Below are positions 26,403-35,452 of a stretch of 64,000 bases of DNA, piece by piece. The notes beneath the pieces are model-generated. The model saw only the letters and a list, made by a program, of their open reading frames with translations, made no database searches and had not been told where the DNA came from. How positions within the stretch are numbered: position 1 is the stretch's first letter; each line of letters begins with the position of its first letter. Position numbers and translations under genes: made by a program. Source of the DNA: BRH-c25 sp012519325 (lineage in GTDB: Bacteria > Bacillota > Clostridia > Lutisporales > Lutisporaceae); contig JBMNHZ010000001.1 in NCBI GenBank assembly GCA_050950645.1, positions 62,001-126,000 of the forward strand, written 5' to 3'.

Positions 26403-29042
26403 CTATTTTATCATGTTTTTCAATATCTCCGGCACCGCATCCAAAGCAACCCCAACCTTATCCAAGTCCTTTATTCCTCCCTGTGCCATGTCCGGTCTTC
26501 CTCCGCCGCTTCCTCCCGCTGCCTTTGCAGCTTCCTTTATTATATTTCCTGAGTGAACGCCCTTTGAAACTGCATCCTTTGAAGCCATTGCCACCAGCAC
26601 TGTCTTTTCACCGCCAGAGGAAGCAAGCATCACAAAGGAAGTTCCCATCTTGTCCCTCAGCTTATCTCCCATTTCTCTCAAGCTTTCAATACTCATATTG
26701 TCTAGCTTTGCTACAATGTATTTTACACCCTTCTCCACCTGTGCCTTTGCCACAAGCTCATCCAACATTCCTACTGCCATTTTTGACTTTAATGCGAATA
26801 CTTCCATTTCTGCATCCTTAAGCTGCTTCAATATTGTGTCCAGCTTCTTGACACTTTCGCTTGGGTGAGCCTTGAGCCTTTCACACAGTTCATTCATCAG
26901 CTTTTCTTCTTCCTTAATATATTCATATGCCTTTTCTCCTGTAACAGCTTCAATTCTTCTGACCCCGGCAGCAACACCTCCTTCGCTTATTATTTTGAAG
27001 AAGCCTGCCTGGCTTGTATTCTCCAAATGCGTGCCTCCGCAAAGCTCCGCGGAATAATCCCCCATTACGACAACCCTTACCATTTCACCGTATTTCTCTC
27101 CAAAAAGTGCCATAGCTCCAAGCCTTTTTGCTTCATCTATGGAGGTTTCCTTCATTTCCACCTTATAGCTTGCAAGAATCGCCTCATTAACTTCCTTTTC
27201 TATTAAATCAAGCTCTTCTTTTGTCATTGCCTTGAAATGAGTAAAGTCAAACCTTAAGCGCTCCGGTGCAACAAAAGATCCCGCTTGTTCAACATGGGTT
27301 CCAAGATGCTTTCTCAATGCCTTGTGCAGCAAATGAGTTGCCGAGTGGTTCCTGGCAGTGGACATTCTCCTCTTGGCATCAATTTTTGCTGTGCAGGAAT
27401 CTCCAACCTTAACCTCTCCGCTGATCACCGTACATATATGGGCAAACCTTTCTCCGGTGACCTTCTTGCAGTCCTTTACGTCCAATTCGAAGCCTTCTCC
27501 GATTATTCTTCCGGTGTCAGCTACCTGCCCACCGCTTTCTGCATAGAAAGGAGTAATATCAAGTACTACGCTTATCTCATCCCCCTCATTGGCTGAGCCT
27601 GTCAGTTCATTATCCTTTACTATTGCCTTGATTGAAGCATTTGAAGAAAAACATTCGTATCCCACAAACTTACTCCTTATGCTCCAGTCAATTTTGGCAT
27701 ATATGTCTTCCTTCCAGCTTTCCGCACTGCTGTCAGTCCTTGCTGCTCTTGCTCTTTCTCGCTGGCTCTGCATTTCCTTCTGGAATTTGTCCTCGTCAAC
27801 CGAAAGTCCTTGCTCTTCCAGTATGTCTTTAGTCAGATCCAAGGGGAAACCGTAAGTATCATAAAGCCTGAAGGCATTTTCCCCTGAAAGTGTATCCGCA
27901 TTTGTCAGCTTTAACTCGTCAATATATCCCTGAAGAATTGAAAGTCCCTGGTCTAATGTCTCATAAAACCTATTTTCTTCAATATCAATTATTTTCAGTA
28001 TATAGTCCTTTTTTTCTACTAATTCGCTGTATGCGTCACCGCTTACTTCTATGACCTTCAAGGCTATTTTGCTAAGGAACGGGTCTTTCAGCCCCAGCAG
28101 CCTGCCATGTCTTGCGGCCCTCCTCAAAAGCCTTCTAAGAACATATCCTCTGCCTTCATTACTTGGAAGTATCCCATCGGATATCATAAAGGTTACCCCT
28201 CTGATATGGTCGGTAATTACTCTTATTGAAACATCCTTCTTCGAATCTTCACCATATTTCACTCCGGCAAGACTACAGATGCTGTCCAATATATATTTTA
28301 TAGTATCTACCTCGAATATATTGTCAACTCCCTGCATCACAGCCGCCATTCGCTCCAGTCCCATTCCCGTGTCTATGTTTGGTTTAGCCAGCCTGCTGTA
28401 ATTGCCTTCCTCATCCTTATCAAACTGTGTGAATACAAGGTTCCAGAATTCCATATACCTATCACAGTCACAGCCCAGCTTGCAGTTTTCCCTACCGCAG
28501 CCTGTACCCGGTCCCCTGTCAAAGTATATCTCCGAACAAGGCCCGCAGGGGCCAAGGCCGATTTCCCAGAAGTTATCCTCTTTATCCATTCTCACAATTC
28601 TTTCTACCGGCAATCCTATCTTATTATGCCAGATATCAAAGGCCTCATCATCATCCAGGTATATAGTAACCCAAAGTCTGTCTTCCGGCATCTTAAACAC
28701 CTCAGTGCACAGTTCCCATGCCCAGGCTATTGCCTCATCCTTGAAGTAATCCCCGAAAGAAAAATTACCCAGCATTTCAAAAAAAGTACCATGTCTGGCT
28801 GTCTTTCCAACTCTATCTATATCGGGTGTTCTTATACACTTCTGACAGGTTGTCACCCTTAAACTGGGAGGCACTGCCTGCCCTGTGAAATACGGCTTTA
28901 AAGGCGCCATGCCCGAGTTTATGATAAGCAGGCTCTTGTCACTCTGTGGTACAAGAGATGCGCTTTTCATTCTCAAATGGCCCTTACTTTCAAAAAAACT
29001 AAGGAATTTTTCTCTGACTTCATTAAGTCCTAATTTTTCCAT
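26403..29042 (-). CDS. alaS: Alanyl-tRNA synthetase
   Basis: AlaRS charges tRNA-Ala and edits mischarged Ser and Gly. Class II motifs appear in order: the N-terminal FFESKGHLRMKSASLVPQ, the motif 2 region RVTTCQKCIRTPDIDRVG, and GMGLERMAAVMQG for motif 3. The editing domain carries HSATHLLHKALRKHLG and the CGGTH zinc motif. The C-terminal Gly-rich SGGGRPDMAQGG closes the C-Ala domain. The start at 29042 (MEKLGL) has GAGGAGG upstream and gives 879 residues; the longer frame reading would begin inside the T-box terminator. Expression is controlled by the T-box leader immediately upstream. Confidence 0.98.
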   Translation of the reverse strand: MEKLGLNEVREKFLSFFESKGHLRMKSASLVPQSDKSLLIINSGMAPLKPYFTGQAVPPSLRVTTCQKCIRTPDIDRVGKTARHGTFFEMLGNFSFGDYFKDEAIAWAWELCTEVFKMPEDRLWVTIYLDDDEAFDIWHNKIGLPVERIVRMDKEDNFWEIGLGPCGPCSEIYFDRGPGTGCGRENCKLGCDCDRYMEFWNLVFTQFDKDEEGNYSRLAKPNIDTGMGLERMAAVMQGVDNIFEVDTIKYILDSICSLAGVKYGEDSKKDVSIRVITDHIRGVTFMISDGILPSNEGRGYVLRRLLRRAARHGRLLGLKDPFLSKIALKVIEVSGDAYSELVEKKDYILKIIDIEENRFYETLDQGLSILQGYIDELKLTNADTLSGENAFRLYDTYGFPLDLTKDILEEQGLSVDEDKFQKEMQSQRERARAARTDSSAESWKEDIYAKIDWSIRSKFVGYECFSSNASIKAIVKDNELTGSANEGDEISVVLDITPFYAESGGQVADTGRIIGEGFELDVKDCKKVTGERFAHICTVISGEVKVGDSCTAKIDAKRRMSTARNHSATHLLHKALRKHLGTHVEQAGSFVAPERLRFDFTHFKAMTKEELDLIEKEVNEAILASYKVEMKETSIDEAKRLGAMALFGEKYGEMVRVVVMGDYSAELCGGTHLENTSQAGFFKIISEGGVAAGVRRIEAVTGEKAYEYIKEEEKLMNELCERLKAHPSESVKKLDTILKQLKDAEMEVFALKSKMAVGMLDELVAKAQVEKGVKYIVAKLDNMSIESLREMGDKLRDKMGTSFVMLASSGGEKTVLVAMASKDAVSKGVHSGNIIKEAAKAAGGSGGGRPDMAQGGIKDLDKVGVALDAVPEILKNMIK

Positions 29043-29065
29043 ACTTATTCCTCCTCGATAATCTA

Positions 29066-29310
29066 TAAAAAAACTCTTCATCCCGGTTAGGGACGAAGAG
29101 AACTTCGCGGTACCACCCTAGTTGCCCAAAAGGGCCACTCTACTGACTTTCGCCATGCAGTATAACGCCTGCAGCGTCTTTTACGATGCTCAGCAGCAGC
29201 TTCAACAGCTTATTCCATGGGATTCACACCAACCATCCCTTCTCTGCCAATGCTGCCATTATTCACAGCATATTGAAAGTCAGCCTGTCTACTCCTCTGC
29301 ATCTACGCAT
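29066..29310 (-). ncRNA. T-box riboswitch leader of alaS
   Basis: On the minus strand the conserved T-box sequence AGGGTGGTACCGCG (around 29117-29104) is followed by the terminator stem CTCTTCGTCCC-TAACC-GGGATGAAGAG and six T residues (29066-29096). Stem I begins near 29303 with GATGC pairing with GCATC, and holds the AGAGAAGGGATGGTTGGTG distal-loop block. A GCT codon (Ala) lies where the specifier is expected, but this placement is tentative. Uncharged tRNA-Ala should favour the antiterminator and allow alaS transcription. Confidence 0.93.
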
Positions 29311-29370
29311 TTTTAATATATGAAGATTATATATTAGCCGGAAAGCTTTGTCAATAATCTGCATTTTCTG

Positions 29371-30429
29371 TTATATGCTCTTATCCCTGAGCACATGCCT
29401 GAGGGTCAGTTTAATCGCCGCCAATACCGGCACAGCCATAACAAGCCCTATAATACCAAAAAGTCTTCCTCCCGCTATAAGAGACATAATAACATAAACA
29501 GGATGTATTCCTACACTTTTTCCTATAATTCTTGGTGTAAGAAATCCGCTTTCCAACTGCTGTATCAAAATAAAGGCTCCGGCGGCATATAATGCTTTTA
29601 CTGTTGAATCAAGCAGCGCAAACAGAATTGTAGGTATGATCCCGATAAAGGGCCCGAAATAGGGTATTATGTTTGCTACACCGGCAAAGATTCCGAGTAT
29701 GAAAGCATATTTCACTTTTACAATAACAAGTGCGGCCGTTGTCAGCACACCTACAAAGCTTGCAATAATAATCTGCCCTCTTATATATTTCCCAAATACA
29801 TTATCAATATCCCTGAGTAGTATAATAAGCTTCATCCGCTTTGCTTTCGGCAGCACAAGAATGAATTGATCCTTGAAGTACTCCGCGTCTTTCAGCATGT
29901 AAAAAGTAATCACCGGCACTATTATTATATTAAAAAGTTGTGAAAAAATTTCTATGATGCCGTTGGCAATATTCTGTAAAAGTGTGAGAATCATACTTTG
30001 AAGCATAAGTATGTTATCATCCAGCACATCCTTAAAGCTCTCCGGGAGCCCGCTTTTCATATACCCGTCCTGGAATTGCTTCAGCAGCTCCTGCATCTGT
30101 CTTGAATATTGAGGTATGTTTACAACCAATATACTGATTTCTTTTATCAGCTTAGGTACAAGCACAAATGAAAAAAGTATAATTATGGCTATAAAAATAA
30201 GATAGACAATAAGCACCCCGAAAATTCTTCTGATGCCTTTCCTCTCAAAAATCTTAACTACAGGATTCAACAGGTATGAAAAAACTGCCGCAATAATAAA
30301 GGGCTTCACCACAGTGCCGATGGCAATGCCATACCTGAGCACAAGGAAAACCAATACTGCAATTATGATGACATGCATAAGTCTTATATTGACCTTCTTA
30401 GATCCCCAAACATTGCTCATATTGTTCAT
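29371..30429 (-). CDS. AI-2E family transporter (permease)
   Basis: This 352-residue membrane protein of the AI-2E/PerM family has about eight hydrophobic segments. The first pair spans residues 15-60 (HVIIIAVLVFLVLRYGI, GTVVKPFIIAAVFSYLL) with the family motif LLNPVVKIFERKGI after it. The conserved C-terminal signature GVANIIPYFGPFIGIIPTIL and LTPRIIGKSVGIHPVYVIMSL are present. In Firmicutes these proteins are often encoded just upstream of alaS, as here, with an unproven role; some members export small molecules or act as Na+/H+ antiporters. The start could be the ATG at 30429 or at 30420. Confidence 0.88.
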   Translation of the reverse strand: MNNMSNVWGSKKVNIRLMHVIIIAVLVFLVLRYGIAIGTVVKPFIIAAVFSYLLNPVVKIFERKGIRRIFGVLIVYLIFIAIIILFSFVLVPKLIKEISILVVNIPQYSRQMQELLKQFQDGYMKSGLPESFKDVLDDNILMLQSMILTLLQNIANGIIEIFSQLFNIIIVPVITFYMLKDAEYFKDQFILVLPKAKRMKLIILLRDIDNVFGKYIRGQIIIASFVGVLTTAALVIVKVKYAFILGIFAGVANIIPYFGPFIGIIPTILFALLDSTVKALYAAGAFILIQQLESGFLTPRIIGKSVGIHPVYVIMSLIAGGRLFGIIGLVMAVPVLAAIKLTLRHVLRDKSI

Positions 30430-30450
30430 CCTATATTATTGTTGTCACGC

Positions 30451-30790
30451 AATAGAAGAAAATTGCGCAGCAATTTTCTTCAAGCTATAGGCTATGGGCA
30501 ATGGGTTCAAGCCAGGCTGCGAGGCCAATCCCTGAAATTCTATTGTCTATCGCCTATTGCCGCGCATGTAAGTGTGCATTTTCTCTCGATTCTGTTGCCC
30601 AAAGGCAATAAGTGCTCGCTGTTATACAAGGCCGGTGCTCCTTAATATGCATCTTACGGAGCACAGCCTTCCCTTGTAGTCTCGCAACCTCGTACCCCAA
30701 AATTCCTCAGCTTCTTAGTCCCGCTCTGACTCTCGAGTCTCGTGTCTCGAGACTCGTGTCTGAAGAAGAATGCGATGCATTCTTCTTAAA
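30451..30790. repeat. Palindrome-rich intergenic island bounded by two hairpins
   Basis: The 390-base gap between the PRC-barrel gene and the AI-2E permease has no credible gene. It begins with a perfect 12-bp hairpin (30455-30481, GAAGAAAATTGC arm) and ends with a perfect 11-bp hairpin (30763-30787, AAGAAGAATGC arm). Between them are GTGCTCC/GGAGCAC, TTGCC/GGCAA and the perfect 9-bp pair CGAGTCTCG/CGAGACTCG (30734-30756). Words such as CTATAGGC and GGCAATGGG recur in inverted order. It looks like a non-autonomous repeat insertion. Confidence 0.65.
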
Positions 30791-30821
30791 AATATGATTC
30801 AAATTCATAATAAATTCCTGC

Positions 30822-31337
30822 TTATTTAGTTTCAAACGTGTATTGAGCAGTGTTTCCCTTAATATCAACATTCTTCTCCGTAAGTGTATGCACGTGTCCC
30901 AATTCTACAATACGCCTTCCTCTGAGAAAATCGTCAAAATATCCATCTGACAGCTCATAAGCTTTTATTATCCCTGTACTTGTGTCAACAAGAATATCCC
31001 TTATTATTCCCATGGGCTCTCCTTTTGAACTTTGCACAACCTTTCCCAGAATACCCTGATAACTCTGAAATCGTCTCCGTTCTGCCATGAGATTCCTTAT
31101 GTTCATTCGACCGGCTCTGCCTGTAACTGTTATGCCGTTCTGTGAAATTGCCTCTACATTTTTAAAGAGTAGTGCCTCAAAAGACCTTCCCAAAAATCTT
31201 TCTCTGCATATGAGAGCATGAATTCTATACTCCTTCATATCAATAATTACATCTTTAATGGTACAGAGCCTCTGGGCAGACACTTTGTCAATCACCGGCA
31301 AATCAATCAAATCATTTATCCTGAAAATACTAATCAC
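30822..31337 (-). CDS. PRC-barrel domain protein
   Basis: The 171-residue protein contains two PRC-barrel units. The first (FRINDLIDLPVIDKVSAQRL) and the second (YQGILGKVVQSSKGEPMG) both show the barrel's GxV-x-D/S pattern. PRC-barrel proteins bind RNA or act as assembly modules; related Bacillus YlmC/YmxH and YrrD proteins are uncharacterised or sporulation-associated. The function here is not known. The frame opens with a GTG at 31337 that touches its GAGGTG ribosome binding site, so the true start may be a few codons in. It lies in the usual YrrD-like position near mnmA and alaS. Confidence 0.78.
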   Translation of the reverse strand: MISIFRINDLIDLPVIDKVSAQRLCTIKDVIIDMKEYRIHALICRERFLGRSFEALLFKNVEAISQNGITVTGRAGRMNIRNLMAERRRFQSYQGILGKVVQSSKGEPMGIIRDILVDTSTGIIKAYELSDGYFDDFLRGRRIVELGHVHTLTEKNVDIKGNTAQYTFETK

Positions 31338-31353
31338 CTCACAATTTTACAAT

Positions 31354-31380
31354 AAAAAAGACCGGTTCCGGTCTTTTTTA
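31354..31380 (-). terminator. Rho-independent terminator after the 74-aa gene
   Basis: AAAAAAGACCGG-TT-CCGGTCTTTTTT is a perfect 12-bp inverted repeat with a T tail on either strand. It overlaps the stop codon of the small minus-strand gene and precedes the PRC-barrel start, so it separates the two transcripts. Confidence 0.85.
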
Positions 31381-31602
31381 ATTATTCTGACTGTCATACT
31401 GATTAAAAAGCTCCCTAAGGTCATGTGCCATCATGCCTTGTTCCTCAGCCATCTTTTTAAAGGTCCCCGAGACCTTTTTGTCATTTATATTCTTTGAATA
31501 CATTTCAAAATCTCTGACCAACTCCATTGTGTTATTCCAAGCTCTTTGAAGACAATCTCTGGTATTCATCATATTGTTTCTGTTTAAGCTATTGCTACCC
31601 AC
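31378..31602 (-). CDS. Small helical protein of unknown function (74 aa)
   Basis: The gene has a strong GGAGGTG ribosome binding site seven bases before a GTG start and its own terminator, so it is probably real. The protein is polar and predicted mostly helical, rich in Asn, Met and Glu (NTRDCLQRAWNNTMELVRDF, then KKMAEEQGMMAHDLRELF). The Met-rich helical pattern recalls ferritin-like or small spore-coat proteins found in Clostridia, but no family can be named. It lies upstream of the PRC-barrel gene and downstream of a 240-base gap after mnmA. Confidence 0.65.
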   Translation of the reverse strand: MGSNSLNRNNMMNTRDCLQRAWNNTMELVRDFEMYSKNINDKKVSGTFKKMAEEQGMMAHDLRELFNQYDSQNN

Positions 31603-31843
31603 TATAACACCTCCGCAGCTTTCATTCTGTCATTATTTTAGCTTAAACAGACAATATTATTCATAAAACCTTAAATGATAATTTGCACTGTAATTAAATC
31701 TTTATAGTTCGGGATTTACAGACTCCTCCATACATTTCTTAACATAATTTCCATTCATTTGACATTATTTTGCGCGAAAGATTCCTTTTGCGCATAATTA
31801 TTGCCTCTTAAATAGTTTTATTACACTAATACTTGATGAAATA

Positions 31844-32923
31844 CTACTTCTCTATAGTTCCGCCTCCCACAAGTAAATCCTCCTGATAGAATACCACTGC
31901 CTGACCGGGTGTGATTGCCCTCTGAGGTTCTTTAAATACTACCCTCACTCTTTCATTGTCTATGGGTGTAACTGTTGCTTCTGCTTCCCTGGCGCTGTAT
32001 CTTATTTTTGCCTTCACATTAATCGGCCCTTCAAGCTTTTCAAATGTGATATAGTTCATTTTGGATGCAACAAGCTCATTGCTGAATACTTCAGACTCAT
32101 CTCCAAGGACTACAAGGTTTTTATCCGGAATTATTTCAACTACATACATAGGCTTTCCCAAAGCTATTCCCAAGCCCTTTCGCTGCCCTACCGTATAGTG
32201 TACTATTCCTTTATGAGCTCCCAGCTTTCTTCCTTGTGTATCTACAAAATACCCGGGCTTAATATCCTTTCCTACTCTTTTACTGATAAACCTTCCATAG
32301 TCATTATCCTCAACGAAGCATATTTCCTGGCTCTCAGGCTTGTTGGCCGTTCTAAGATCCAACTTCCTGGCTATCTCCCTGACCTGTCCCTTGTTGTAAT
32401 CTCCAAGGGGCATGAGTATATGCCTAAGCTGATCCTGCGTAAGGTTGTAAAGCACATAGGTCTGGTCTTTATCGGAGGCAGCCGATTTTCTTATAATATA
32501 CCTCTTGGCGCATTCATCATACAGAATTCTTGCATAATGTCCCGTAGCAACGTATTCTGCTTCCAAAGCCCTGGAGCGTTTCAGAAACGCATCGAATTTT
32601 ATGAATTTATTGCAGGCAATACACGGATTTGGGGTTCTTCCGGTCAAATATTCATCAATGAAATAATCAATAACCAACCTTTCAAATATTTCTTTGAAGT
32701 TCATAACATAAAAGGGTATGCCAATTTTCGCGCATACCCTTCTGGCATCCTCTACTGCGGATAAAGAGCAGCAGCCTCCTTCTCTCTCAAAGGTTTCCTT
32801 GCTCTTATCCTGCCATATCTGCATGGTAACTCCGATTACATCATATCCCTGCTGCTTTAAAAGATAAGCAGCGACAGAGCTGTCAACTCCGCCGCTCATA
32901 CCTACAACTACCCTTTTCTTCAT
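31844..32923 (-). CDS. mnmA: tRNA-specific 2-thiouridylase MnmA
   Basis: MnmA forms 2-thiouridine at the wobble position of tRNA-Lys, -Glu and -Gln using sulfur passed from a cysteine desulfurase. The PP-loop GMSGGVDSSVAAYLL is at the N-terminus. The two catalytic cysteines are in NPCIACNKFIKF and SQEICFVEDNDYG. The tRNA-binding and beta-barrel parts (HYTVGQRKGLG) complete the expected 359 residues. The gene follows nifU by 30 bases in the order iscR-nifS-nifU-mnmA, so NifS is the likely sulfur donor. The ATG at 32923 has GGAG ten bases upstream. Confidence 0.97.
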   Translation of the reverse strand: MKKRVVVGMSGGVDSSVAAYLLKQQGYDVIGVTMQIWQDKSKETFEREGGCCSLSAVEDARRVCAKIGIPFYVMNFKEIFERLVIDYFIDEYLTGRTPNPCIACNKFIKFDAFLKRSRALEAEYVATGHYARILYDECAKRYIIRKSAASDKDQTYVLYNLTQDQLRHILMPLGDYNKGQVREIARKLDLRTANKPESQEICFVEDNDYGRFISKRVGKDIKPGYFVDTQGRKLGAHKGIVHYTVGQRKGLGIALGKPMYVVEIIPDKNLVVLGDESEVFSNELVASKMNYITFEKLEGPINVKAKIRYSAREAEATVTPIDNERVRVVFKEPQRAITPGQAVVFYQEDLLVGGGTIEK

Positions 32924-32953
32924 TAGAATTCAACTCCAGAGGCTGCTAAAGTG

Positions 32954-33403
32954 CTAGTGACACTTTCGTTCACACTTGCTGCAGCATTCTTCTTCATTAG
33001 GTTCAACTCCTATAAATTCAGTAGACTCAACTTCCTTTCCCTGCTTTTTCATATAATCTTCAATTGCAGCTTTAACAGCTTCTTCAGCCAGCACAGAGCA
33101 GTGTATTTTTGCAGGAGGCAGTCCGTCAAGAGCATCAACAACAGCTTTATTTGTGAGCTCAAGAGCTTCTTCTACTGATTTTCCTTTTATCATTTCAGTG
33201 GCAATACTGCTTGTGGCTATTGCGGCACCACAACCGAAGGTCTTGAACTTCACATCCTTTATTATATTATCTTCTATCTTAAGATAAATCTTCATTATGT
33301 CTCCGCACTTGGCATTGCCTACTTCACCTACACCGCTAGCATCTGCTATTTCACCGACATTTTTGGGATTTGAAAAATGATCCATTACCTTTTCGCTATA
33401 CAT
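32954..33403 (-). CDS. NifU/IscU-like iron-sulfur scaffold with cysteine-rich tail
   Basis: The scaffold holds nascent Fe-S clusters made by NifS. The three conserved ligand cysteines are in GNAKCGD, KFKTFGCGAAIA and AKIHCSVLAEE. With the start at 33403 (MYSEKVMDHF), after AAGGGGG, the protein is 149 residues, longer than IscU because of a C-terminal tail that ends in ECCSKCERKCH with five extra Cys/His-type ligands. The start overlaps the nifS stop by eight bases, implying translational coupling. Clostridial NifU-like scaffolds often carry such a tail; its role, perhaps metal delivery, is not established. Confidence 0.94.
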   Translation of the reverse strand: MYSEKVMDHFSNPKNVGEIADASGVGEVGNAKCGDIMKIYLKIEDNIIKDVKFKTFGCGAAIATSSIATEMIKGKSVEEALELTNKAVVDALDGLPPAKIHCSVLAEEAVKAAIEDYMKKQGKEVESTEFIGVEPNEEECCSKCERKCH

Positions 33404-34589
33404 TAGTATTTCCCCCTTTAATTTTCTCATACAACGGAGACATTTGCCTCAGTTTTTCCACTATTTCCGGTAACACTTCCAAAACATAGTCAATATCCTC
33501 TTCCGTATTTTCAGTACCCAGGGACAATCTAAGGGATCCATGGGCTATTTCATGGGGCAGCCCGATTGCCAGCAGCACATGGGAAGGATCCAATGAACCT
33601 GAAGTACATGCTGAGCCGCTGGAACCTGCAATGCCTTTCATATCAAGATTTAGAAGCAATGCCTCTCCCTCAATGTACTGAAAGCTGAAATTAGCATTCC
33701 CAGGGAGCCTTTTGACAGGATGTCCGTTCAACCTGGTATAAGGTATCTTATCCATTACACCTTTTATTAGTTTGTCTCTTAGATCCATTATCCTTTTACT
33801 TTGCTCTTCAAGATTGTCGGTTGCAAGCTCAATAGCCTTTCCAAGTCCTATGATTCCAGGTGTATTTTCTGTACCTGCCCTTCTTCCTCTCTCCTGAGCA
33901 CCTCCATGAACAAAATTTATCAGCTTCACACCCTTCTTCACAAATAAGGCACCGATCCCCTTGGGGCCGTAAAACTTGTGTGCGGAAAGGGAGAGCATAT
34001 CTATGTTCTGTTCCTTTACATCAATTTTTACACTGCCTACGGCCTGTACTGCATCAGTATGGAAGCATATACCTTTTTCCCTTGCAAGCTTTCCTATCTC
34101 GGATATTGGCTGTATTGTGCCTATTTCGTTATTTGCATACATTATAGATATAAGTATTGTCTTATCAGTTATTGCATTTTTTACATCCTCTATACTTACC
34201 AAACCATATTCGTCTACGGGCAGGTATGTGACTTGGAAGCCTTCCTTCTCCAAATACTCACATGCATGTATCAGGGCATGGTGCTCAATTTTTGTGGTTA
34301 TAATATGATTGCCTTTGCTTCTGTTGGCATACGCAGCGCCTTTTACTGCCCAGTTATCTGCTTCGGTACCCCCTGCAGTAAAATATATCTCTTCCGGATT
34401 CGCACCCAAGGCCTTTGCGACTCTCTCTCTGGCAGTATCCACATACTTGCGCGCATCTCTTCCGAACTTGTGAATACTGGAAGGGTTCCCAAAACTTTCG
34501 GTAAAGAAAGGAAGCATTTCTTCTAGCACTTCTTTTTTTGTATAGGTTGTAGCTGCATGGTCCATGTAAACTGCTTTTCTGCTGTCCAT
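33396..34589 (-). CDS. nifS: Cysteine desulfurase NifS/IscS
   Basis: This PLP enzyme removes sulfur from cysteine as an enzyme-bound persulfide for Fe-S cluster and tRNA thiolation. The PLP Lys is in LSLSAHKFYGPKGIGALFVK; the catalytic Cys loop is GSSGSACTSGSLDPSH near residue 325; HTDAVQAVG and THHAATTYT-like N-terminal elements (MDHAATTYTKKEV) are present. The 397-residue length is normal for the class. It is one base downstream of the iscR-type regulator and overlaps nifU, forming one operon with mnmA as the next gene. Confidence 0.96.
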   Translation of the reverse strand: MDSRKAVYMDHAATTYTKKEVLEEMLPFFTESFGNPSSIHKFGRDARKYVDTARERVAKALGANPEEIYFTAGGTEADNWAVKGAAYANRSKGNHIITTKIEHHALIHACEYLEKEGFQVTYLPVDEYGLVSIEDVKNAITDKTILISIMYANNEIGTIQPISEIGKLAREKGICFHTDAVQAVGSVKIDVKEQNIDMLSLSAHKFYGPKGIGALFVKKGVKLINFVHGGAQERGRRAGTENTPGIIGLGKAIELATDNLEEQSKRIMDLRDKLIKGVMDKIPYTRLNGHPVKRLPGNANFSFQYIEGEALLLNLDMKGIAGSSGSACTSGSLDPSHVLLAIGLPHEIAHGSLRLSLGTENTEEDIDYVLEVLPEIVEKLRQMSPLYEKIKGGNTNV

Positions 34590-34590
34590 A

Positions 34591-35031
34591 TTATTTCTCT
34601 CCTTCTTTCTTTTGCTTAAGCTTATAATAGTCGTCTACCATATCATTCAGTGTTATTGAGTCTATCACATTATTGATACTTTCCATTATTTTTTCCCAAA
34701 TCAGCCTTGTTACACAATATTCGGCCTTTGTGCATTCCGGCTCATCATCCAGCACACATTCCGCCGGTGCCAGTGGACCTTCAAGTGTTCTTATTATTTC
34801 CCCAACCGAAATTTCTTCAGGTTTTCTTATCAGCTCATATCCTCCTTGGGCACCTCTGATGCTTGTAACCAGGCCGCCCTTTTTCAGATGAGCTATAATC
34901 TGTTCCAGGTAAGTTTCAGAAAGCTGCTGTCTCTGAGCTACTTCTTTTAAAGGCATCGGTCCGTTTCCATAGTTCAAAGCAAGTTCATACATTATCTTGA
35001 GTCCATATCTTCCCTTTGTAGATAATATCAC
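34591..35031 (-). CDS. iscR: Rrf2/IscR-family transcriptional regulator
   Basis: The 146-residue protein has the Rrf2 winged-helix N-terminus (STKGRYGLKIMYELALNYG, then LSETYLEQIIAHLKKGGLVTSIRGAQGGYEL) and three cysteines in CVLDDEPECTKAEYCVT that match the Fe-S cluster ligand spacing of IscR. It probably senses Fe-S status and represses its own operon with nifS, nifU and mnmA. Translation begins at a GTG (35031), eight bases after GAGGAG. A strong promoter and a possible operator lie upstream. Confidence 0.93.
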   Translation of the reverse strand: MILSTKGRYGLKIMYELALNYGNGPMPLKEVAQRQQLSETYLEQIIAHLKKGGLVTSIRGAQGGYELIRKPEEISVGEIIRTLEGPLAPAECVLDDEPECTKAEYCVTRLIWEKIMESINNVIDSITLNDMVDDYYKLKQKKEGEK

Positions 35032-35048
35032 ATTATCAGCTCCTCATT

Positions 35049-35109
35049 AATTCCTACCGTTTAAGTCGGATTTCAATTTAAGGTTACCACAGCAGAAAAA
35101 TCTTGTCAA
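35049..35109 (-). promoter_or_regulatory. Promoter and possible IscR operator of the iscR operon
   Basis: On the minus strand TTGACA (35109-35104) and TAACCT (35086-35081) are exactly 17 bases apart. Just downstream, around 35073-35049, is an imperfect dyad (AATCCGACTT with ACGGTAGGAATT) that overlaps the expected transcription start and could be the autoregulatory site. Confidence 0.6.
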
Positions 35110-35120
35110 TAATAATTTTT

Positions 35121-35429
35121 ACTTTTTTAGTCAGGATTATTTATGGAAAAAATACCGAAGCGCTGGTACGCCAACACATTAATGACAAGAGGTGCGACTT
35201 TCGCCGCACCTCTTTATATAAATTGCCCTCCGATGCACTGATGCATCTGAAAGCAACGATTATGCCATAATACATACTATGCAGGTCTATAAAAAATGTT
35301 GACTCTGAAGCCTGTTATGATATTCCGATGCCTATATATTTTATACCTTTTTCTATAAATTTATACCTGTCCAGGGTTCTGCAGCCGCCATAGATGCTTA
35401 CCGTTGACAAGTTGCTTTTATTACATTAG
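35121..35429. other. Intergenic region with one strong inverted repeat
   Basis: No credible gene was seen here. A perfect 10-bp inverted repeat, AAGAGGTGCG and CGCACCTCTT with an 8-base loop, lies at 35187-35214. It has no T tail on the minus strand, so it is only a weak terminator candidate for the gene upstream. A 30-codon minus-strand frame (ending near 35310) lacks a start. Confidence 0.45.
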
Positions 35430-35452
35430 AGGGCCAGCATAACGCTAGCCCT
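35430..35452 (-). terminator. Hairpin overlapping the stop of the probable selenoprotein gene
   Basis: On the minus strand AGGGCTAGC-GTTAT-GCTGGCCCT forms a 9-bp stem with one wobble pair and includes the TAG stop (35447-35445). The downstream sequence is A-rich rather than T-rich, so terminator strength is doubtful. Confidence 0.35.

Noticed and set aside
35310..35420. Short frame reading IYGGCRTLDRYKFIEKG before the iscR promoter
   Set aside because: It has no start codon or ribosome binding site and is too short; probably chance or a remnant.
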